From: Ovis canadensis
Taxonomy: Eukaryota > Chordata > Mammalia > Artiodactyla > Bovidae
Reading direction: 5' to 3'
Length of the DNA stretch: 64,000 bases
Assembly: GCF_042477335.2 (NCBI RefSeq)
Contig: NC_091246.1
Location: 252,158,501 to 252,222,500, forward strand
Every line of letters starts with the position of its first letter. Position 1 is the stretch's first letter. The position numbers and the translations under genes are program-made. Shown here piece by piece: positions 58,030 to 64,000 of the stretch. The notes below the pieces were generated by a model. The model made no database searches. It saw nothing but the letters and a program-made list of their open reading frames with translations, and was not told the origin of the DNA.

Positions 58030-58720
58030 GGCGGGAAGGCGGGGTCTGTGGCCGGCTCTTTGATTTCACATCATCTGCTTTTGACGATTCCCCCCGGACG
58101 GCCGCGCGGCTCTCCGCGTGGGGGGACCGAGTCCGGCGAGCACTCTCCGCAGCGCCGAACCCGCGAGGGCGCACGGGCCCACGGAGCGAGATTGGCGCGG
58201 GGCTGGCGGGTCACTGCCTGAGCCGGGCAGCCCGGGCCACGCGCCGGGGCCGGGAGCCCGGAAGCACCGGGAGCGCGCGGGGCGGGGCGCCGGGCGGCGG
58301 GAGCCGCGCGCGGGGCGGGGCCGGAGCAGCCCGGCGCCCTGGCCCTCGGCGCGCCGCCGCCTTCAGGTAAGGGGCGCGCGCTCCGCGCCGCCCGGCCCGC
58401 GGGCCCGTTGCCCCCTCCTCCCCTCCCCCGGCCCCCGGTGCCAGGGGCGCGGCGGCGGCCCGGCGCCGACCGGCCGGAGTCAAAGCCGCCGGGCGGCTTC
58501 TTGCTTTCCGTCCGAGCCGGAAGTGCGCTGAGAGCCCCACGCCTTGGCCGCAGATGGGGAAACTGAGGCCGGGCCTCCCCTGGTAAATGAGGACTCTGGT
58601 CCGGGCCGGGGAGGGGCGGTGCTTGCCCGACCCAAGGTCAGCCGGGGTCGCCGGGCTTCCCCTTGGCTCACGGGGCCCCTCGGGCGCTCCTCGGCCCGCC
58701 TTTTTCTGGCCCCTGCAGCC
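58030..58720 (+). promoter_or_regulatory. TMCO4: CpG island promoter, probably TMCO4
   Basis: This stretch is extremely GC- and CpG-rich, unlike the surrounding 40% GC repeat-filled DNA. It contains GC boxes (GGGCGG) at about 58279-58288 and again near 58311, an ETS-like CCGGAAGTG at 58517-58525, and no TATA box, the pattern of a broad housekeeping promoter. In human chromosome 1p36, TMCO4 lies downstream of RNF186 on the same strand with its 5' end facing RNF186. The order and orientation fit this island. The gene name is inferred from synteny only, because no coding exon of TMCO4 was recognised in the window. Confidence 0.6.
58130..58366 (+). other. TMCO4: Putative non-coding first exon with splice donor at 58366/58367
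   Basis: The sequence TTCAG|GTAAGG at 58362-58372 is a near-perfect U1 donor on the + strand inside the CpG island. The exon start is a guess; only the donor is visible. No long conserved reading frame precedes it, so the exon is probably 5' UTR. The opposite-strand and other-frame open readings here are GC artefacts. Confidence 0.45.
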
Positions 58721-58909
58721 CTCTGAGCTCTCAGGAGACACTAAAGCTGGGAGGGAGGCGAAGGTGTCGAGAATAAACTCTGGAGCAAAGGCCCCAGGGT
58801 CACAGGGAGCCCAGGTGGCCTCCTCCTGACTCCTGTTGTTAGAGGAAGGATGAATTTCTACCGATTTACTCACTTTGGGGCGGATTTTACACCTGGGTAA
58901 GCTGAGGCT

Positions 58910-59093
58910 CACACACACTCCTCCGGTCTCCTCTCTGACACACACACACTCCTCCGGTCTCCTCTCTGACACACACACACTCCTCCGGTCTCCTCTCTGA
59001 CACACACACACTCCTCCGGTCTCCTCTCTGACACACACACACTCCTCCGGTCTCCTCTCTGACACACACACACTCCTCCGGTCTCCTGTCTGC
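58910..59093. repeat. 31-bp minisatellite, six tandem copies
   Basis: A motif beginning TCCTCCGGTCTCCTCTCTGA followed by a (CA) run recurs with exact 31-base spacing at 58919, 58950, 58981, 59012, 59043 and 59074. The first five copies are virtually identical and the sixth is altered (CTCCTGTCTG). Each copy holds one CpG. The array lies about 190 bases downstream of the CpG island, inside the presumed first intron of TMCO4. Confidence 0.93.
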
Positions 59094-59094
59094 C

Positions 59095-60600
59095 CTGCTC
59101 AGGGTGGCGCAGGAAGGCAGGACCGCAGCCCCGCTACACTCCAGGCCTTGGTCTGGACCCCACTGCGTAGGAGTCAACAGTGAGTCCTCTGTTCACTAAC
59201 TCAGCGTTCATTTCAGGGCAGAAACATGAAGCCCTTTAAGCTTTGGGGGCATCCACCAAATATATATTGAACGCCTACGCTGTGCGGTTTAGGCACTGAG
59301 AATACAGCAGTCAGCGAGGCGAGAGCTGGCCTGGGGCGTGGGGGTGCATTGCAGAGAGTGGGGTAAACCCTGCGCTTCAGCCTGAGCGGGAGGAGGGATG
59401 AGGAGGAGCACTGGCATCTTCTCCCCCTGAAGTCTGAGAAGAGGGCAGGAAGGGATGAAAGCTCACAGCTCCCAGTCCTGCCAGGCCTTGTTTGGGAGGC
59501 TTGGCCAGCCTGAGGTCCCCCAACCCCACCCCTAGGGATTTGGGGAGGAGGGGCTGGGTGGGTAGAGGGCGGCCCTGAGCTGACCTCAGAGTCTGGAAAG
59601 CTAGCTGTGTGATCTTGGGCGCGTCATTCTGCCTCCCTCGGCCTGTTTTCTCGTCGCACGGCAGGAGTCACGATACTTCACAGCATTGGTGGTGCTGTGC
59701 TGAAAGGCTTCGGAAATCGTAAGCAGGGTCCAGGTTGCGGCTCACATCAGAGACCTTGCCAAATCAGGCGTTAGCCAGGGTGTATTGTTTATTCATAGTG
59801 TTTATTTAGAGACTCAAGTGACCCTGTGGATAACCTGTGAGTGCTCTCCGTAAAGAAATGTAAGAGGCAGAGGGAGGGTGGCCGAGTTGAAGGCCGGGAG
59901 CCTGAGGAAATAGAGCCTGTGTCCCGGTCCGCATTTCAGCTTTCAGAACCCTTGCGGTCACATGTACTGCATCACACAGGTGGCTCAGGCCCTCAGTCTG
60001 CAGTTTCCAGAGTCATCCTGAACAAGCTAAGTGACCTGTCTGTGCCTCGGTTGCCTCGCCTGTAAAATACCTGTCCCCAGGGTTGTCATGGGGACGAAAG
60101 AGGCCAAAGCCGCGAAGGGCCCTGAGTAGAGCTGCCACCCTGGGATCCTTGCCAAGGCCTGGGAGCAGTTAGATGGCACAGTTGGCTGCCTTGGTTGCCG
60201 TGACCAAGCAAGTATCAGAATGGCACCATTTAGACACTGGGGGCACAGCGGTCGGTAAGACACATGCTGCCCTGGTTGGGGTGGCAGGGAGGGAGGTTCG
60301 TCAAGGTCACAGCCTGGAGAGTTTCTCGTGAGCCTGCAATCATCTTTCCCTGCACTGGTACCACGAGGCTGCAAGTGGCTGGATCAGCCTCCCGGGCCCA
60401 CACATGTGGGACCTGAGAAACGTCATTAGGTGTTTATCCTCACTCTCTCCTTTAGGACCTGATGGTTTTGTAACCATTGCTGTACATTTTAAACTGCGGA
60501 AGCAGATGAAATGGGGGGGAGGGCCTCGCTGCCTTGAATACGTTACAACGAGCAGAAGGGGGCTTAAAAGGGTATTGAACCCACTTGCCACTTTGCCACC
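59095..60600 (+). other. Presumed first intron of TMCO4, no exon recognised
   Basis: MIR remnants on plus are likely at 59600-59730 and 59985-60090 (CTGTCTGTGCCTCGGTTGCC). No coding exon was found. The intron assignment depends on the CpG-island inference. Confidence 0.4.
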
Positions 60601-60609
60601 CTCCTCTTG

Positions 60610-61160
60610 ACAGCCAGACCCATCCGATTGTACCACCCTCTGCTCAAATCCCTTCTGTGGCTTCCTGCTTTCTTAGGGTGAGGTGAAGCCGCTCAGTCGT
60701 GTCCGACTCTTTGCGACCCCGTGGACTGTAGCCCACCAGGCTCCTCCGTCCTTGGGATTCTCCAGGCAAGAATACTGGAGTGGGTTGCCATTTCCTTCTC
60801 CAGGGGATCTTCCTGACCCAGGGATCGAACCCAAGTCTCCCGCATTGGAGGCAGACGCTTTAACCTCTGAGCCACCAGGGAAGCCACTTTCTTAGGGTAA
60901 AGAAAAAGAGCAAAAACCTCAGCACGGCCCTGAAAGTCCTGCCGCCTGGGCCCCACCTGCAGCTGGCCTCCTCCTCCAGCTGCGTCTCAGACCACTCTAT
61001 CAGCAGCCCTCTGTGCTCGAGCGCGCTGCTGCCTCTGCCTCAGGGCCTTTGCACGGGCTCTTCTAGACTGCTTCTCCTCCCTCAGCTCCCTTTTTCCAGG
61101 GTAACACCTCCTCTGTCAGATCTGATCCCAGCCTCAACTGGCGTTCCAAGTTCCCCAGGC
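60610..61160 (+). repeat. L2 LINE remnant split by a Bov-tA
   Basis: CTCTGCTCAAATCCCTTCTG, then (after the SINE) TGCCTCAGGGCCTTTGCACG and the AACACCTCCTCTGTCAGATC box are in L2 order. Confidence 0.8.
60680..60886 (-). mobile_element. Bov-tA SINE
   Basis: A complete, little-diverged minus element. An exact 12-bp TSD (CTTTCTTAGGGT) lies at 60668-60679 and 60887-60898. Confidence 0.95.
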
Positions 61161-61164
61161 CACC

Positions 61165-62080
61165 GGACTTCCCCAGGTATGTGGGAGGTTTATGTCAAAG
61201 TGTAATTATACTTGTGTATAATTGTGTAAGATATCACTGGAATTAATGTCAGCTTCCACCCGGTCACACACCCCTACCTCCAGCTGTAACCCTCGTGATT
61301 TCTGGGACCGCTCGGAGTTTGCTCTGAGATGCTCGGTAATGAAATCTCTTTGCAAGCAGCTCTTGAATGCACATGTGGACTTGCTTTATCTAAAATTCTA
61401 TTGTCCTTCATCAGAAAAGAAAAGTTGCAGACGTCACCTCTTAGTTGTGAGGGTAGGTGTTCATTCATTCTTTCACCTGCGCTGCCAGGCAGCGCTCTAA
61501 GAGACACCAGGGAACATGACACAATACCCACTGCCCGCACGGAACTTTCTCCAATGAGGGACACAGACCGCAAACCAACCAACCTATCCTCCGCTGCCAG
61601 GTGGTGGCACGTTGGATTAAGAAAAGTCACACAAGGCAGTCGTGGCACCTGATAGCTTACACCTGCGTGAGGAGGAGCTCTGCTGAGCAGGTGGGAAAGC
61701 ACAGGTGTCCTGGGCATCATCCACTGCCCCCCGACCATCCTGGGTGGGGAGACAGGCACGTAGGCAACCAGCCTTCATGCCTGAGAGGAGGTGAGGCCCC
61801 CCAGAGAAAGCATGAGCAGCACTTCCGAGGCGGCAGGCTGGACAAATCCAAGAAGCCTCGTGGCAGCCCCTCAGACCCCTTAGTAAAACAGAGCTGGATT
61901 TGGGTCTCAAGTCACATGCACCTGGGGAGGCGTATATCCTGGTCCTGCCATTTGCCGCCTGTGTAGCCCTCTCAGTTTTCTTATCTGTAAGATGGGGCCA
62001 GTGTTAGTCTCTTCCTCGTAAGGCAGTGGCGAGGCTGAAATGGGATCGGGAGGGAAGTCTGCAGGAGCTCTCACTGATCT
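61165..62080. other. Non-genic stretch
   Basis: A plus MIR is present at about 61890-62045 (CTCAGTTTTCTTATCTGTAA). No coding exon was recognised. A minus-strand frame of 161 codons (61274-61759) has no domain. Confidence 0.4.
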
Positions 62081-62377
62081 GTTTAACTTGTGGCTGCACT
62101 GGCTCTCCCCGGCTGCCTGTGGGCTCTCCCCGGCTGCCACGAGCAGGGGCTGCTCTCCATGTGTACTGTGTGGGCTGCTCACTGCGGTGGCTTCTCCGGT
62201 TGCGGAGCGCAGGCGCGAGGGGCACGGGCTTCAGCAGTTGTGTGCAGGCTCAATAGTTGTGGCACGCAGGCCCAGTTGCTCCTCAGCATGTGGGATCTTC
62301 CCGGAGAAGGGGCCAAACCTGTGTCTCCTGCATTGGCAGGCGCTCTCGCAACCACCAGGCCACCAGGGAAGTCCCTG
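62080..62377 (-). mobile_element. tRNA-Glu-type (CHR-2-like) SINE, long form
   Basis: A minus element with the middle GCTTCTCCGGTTGCGGAGCG and the end CCACCAGGGAAGTCCC. Confidence 0.9.
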
Positions 62378-62406
62378 ACTTTATTTTTAAGCTGTGCTTT
62401 CGAAGA

Positions 62407-62620
62407 AGGGGGTTCCTCTGGCAGCTCAGATGGTAAAGACTCTGCCTGCAATGCTGGAGACCTGGGTTTGATCCCTGGGTGGGGAATATCCCCTGGAAGA
62501 GGACATGGCAACCCACTCCTGTATTCCTGCCTGAAGAATTCCATGGACAGGGGAGCCTGGTAGGCCACAGTTCATGGGGTCACAAAGAGTCAGACACAAC
62601 TGAGCGACAAAGGTTTTCAC
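62407..62620 (+). mobile_element. Bov-tA SINE
   Basis: A plus element, GGGGGTTCCTCTGGCAGCTC to GACACAACTGAGCGACAAAG. Confidence 0.92.
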
Positions 62621-62925
62621 TTTCACTTTGAAGAAGGGCATTATTTGGAGATGAGGATCCACACCAAGAAAAAAAAAGACAGCTTGAGCTGCGTCCCGAG
62701 GTGGAAACCCAGCATAGGCTGCAAGGCGCAGCGGCTCAGCTTGGGAGAAAGCTGGCTAGAAGAAAGGGAGTGGGGAAAATAAAGTTGAAAAGTGGGGTCT
62801 TTACTGAACCGAACTTGCGTCTGTTCACTCCCACAGACCAATCTACTGTCAAGCTGCTGAGACCTGTTGTGGTGAAGGAAAAAGTGCAGCATTTGTTATA
62901 CAGTGGCAGACCAGGAGTTCAGGGC

Positions 62926-63189
62926 TGCTGCTGCTAAGTCACTTCAGTCGTGTCCGACTCTGTGTGACCCCATAGATGGCAGCCCACCAGGCTCCCCCGT
63001 CCCTGGGGTTCTCCAGACAAGAACACTGGAGTGGGCTGCCATTTCCTTCTCCAATGCATGAAAGTGAAAAGTGAAAGTGAAGTCGCCCAGTTGTGTCCGA
63101 CCCTTAGCATGGACTGCAGCCTACCAGGCTCCTCTGTCCATGGGATTTTCCAGGCAAGCGTGCTGGAGTGGGGTGCCATTGCCTTCTCC
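62926..63189 (-). mobile_element. BOV-A2 SINE (BovA dimer) with a (CTG)n tail
   Basis: Two BovA units are joined by ATGCATGAAAGTGAAAAGTG. An exact 12-bp TSD (GGAGTTCAGGGC) lies at 62914-62925 and 63190-63201. Confidence 0.95.
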
Positions 63190-63254
63190 GGAGTTCAGGG
63201 CAGCCGTTCTCAAAAATAACCCAGATTCCCTGATGGGTTTCAGGGAAGCGTTTT

Positions 63255-63850
63255 GTTTTTGTTTTGATGCATGGTTGATTTACAGTGTTGTTAGTTGCTG
63301 GTGTATAGCAAAGTGATTCAGTTATACGCGTATATACATAACTCTTTTTCACATTCTTTTCCATCGTGGCTTGCTGCAGGGTACTGAGTACAGTTCCCTG
63401 TTTCATACAGTAGGCCCTTGTTTATCTGTGTCTGTGAGTCTTTCTGTGTCATAGCGAAGGTCACTTGTGCCGTGTTTCAGATTCTACATACAAGTGATAT
63501 CACATAGTATCTTTCTCTGACTGACTGGCTTCACCTAGTATGGCAGTCTCTAGGCCTCCCATGTTGCTGTAAGTGACATTCTTTCATTCTTTCTGATGGC
63601 TCAGTGGTATTCCACTGTGTATATTTAACGCATCTTCTTCATCCATCCATCTGTTGTTGGGCATTTAGGTTGCTTCCTTGTCTAGGCTATTGTAAACAAT
63701 GCTGATATAACATTGGGATGCATGTATCTTTTAAAATCATAGCTTATTCTGGATATATACCTGTGAGTGAGATTGCTGGATCATACGGCAACTCTGGTTT
63801 TGGTTTTAAGGAACCTCCATGCAGTTTTCCATAGTGGCTGCGTCAGTTTA
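63255..63850 (-). mobile_element. Ruminant L1 3' end, 0.6 kb, TSD-bounded
   Basis: The minus strand has the L1 3' UTR and the last codons of ORF2 (QPLWKTAWRFLK). An exact 14-bp TSD (CAGGGAAGCGTTTT) lies at 63241-63254 and 63851-63864. The rest of the element is missing. Confidence 0.93.
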
Positions 63851-64000
63851 CAGGGAAGCGTTTTCTCTTTCAGGGAAGCAGTGTTAAAGACCAGCTGAAG
63901 GAGGGGAGTCCCAGGCTGTGTGATCAGTTTGTGTACCAGTCTCTGGTTGGTTGATGGTGAGGTAACAGGGTGTATCGCAGGGGTTAGCATTAGCAATCCT

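Noticed and set aside
58118-58531. 137-codon plus frame in the CpG island
   Set aside because: Arg/Pro/Gly-rich composition is expected for random GC-rich sequence, and it reads across the splice donor at 58366.
58211-59071. 286-codon minus frame over the CpG island and minisatellite
   Set aside because: High GC removes stops and the repeated VCVREETGG peptide comes from the minisatellite. No domain was recognised.
58910-59093. 31-bp regularly spaced repeats as a CRISPR-like array
   Set aside because: The copies abut directly with no unique spacers, and this is a mammalian genome. It is a minisatellite.

Overview
This is a stretch of nuclear genome from a pecoran ruminant (cattle, buffalo, sheep or goat group). 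The evidence is the repeat content: dozens of Bov-tA and BOV-A2 SINEs, tRNA-Glu-type (CHR) SINEs, BovB (RTE) LINEs, ruminant L1 3' ends, and LTRs of one ruminant ERV family. I cannot decide the species from sequence alone. About half or more of the window is recognisable retrotransposon, and most open reading frames are repeat relics.

Only one intact protein-coding gene is clear: RNF186, a single-exon membrane E3 ubiquitin ligase on the + strand at 30130-30810, with a poly(A) signal at 31020. At about 58.0-58.7 kb there is a strong CpG island with a consensus splice donor on the + strand. In human, TMCO4 lies downstream of RNF186 in the same orientation, so this island is most likely the TMCO4 promoter and first non-coding exon. 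That assignment is an inference from synteny. A six-copy 31-bp minisatellite follows the island.

Layout. 1-7.1 kb: old L1 and a hAT-like DNA element riddled with SINEs. 7.14-8.99 kb: a 1.85-kb compound TG/TC/TA array grown in the tail of a Bov-tA SINE. 9.9-15.9 kb: an ancient L1 landscape invaded by BovB, Bov-tA, BOV-A2 and a younger L1. 16-29.9 kb: mostly non-genic sequence with an ERV LTR, a 1.9-kb BovB and a Tigger-like fragment. 29.9-31.1 kb: RNF186. 31-42.3 kb: mixed unique and repeat sequence, including a second LTR. 42.3-46.4 kb: a long BovB split by a nearly intact processed copy of ZCRB1, itself hit by a Bov-tA. 46.5-57.9 kb: unique sequence, L2 and MIR relics, a third LTR, and a BovB split by an L1. 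58.0-59.1 kb: CpG island and minisatellite. 59.1-64 kb: the presumed TMCO4 intron with MIR, L2, SINEs and a 600-bp L1 end.

No prokaryotic features, CRISPR arrays, functional tRNA or rRNA genes, or intact viral genes were seen. I did not find a new biological system. The most notable items are the SINE-born microsatellite, the ZCRB1-in-BovB nest and the likely TMCO4 promoter. Boundaries marked by target-site duplications (TSDs) were read by eye; other repeat ends are approximate to about 10-20 bases.
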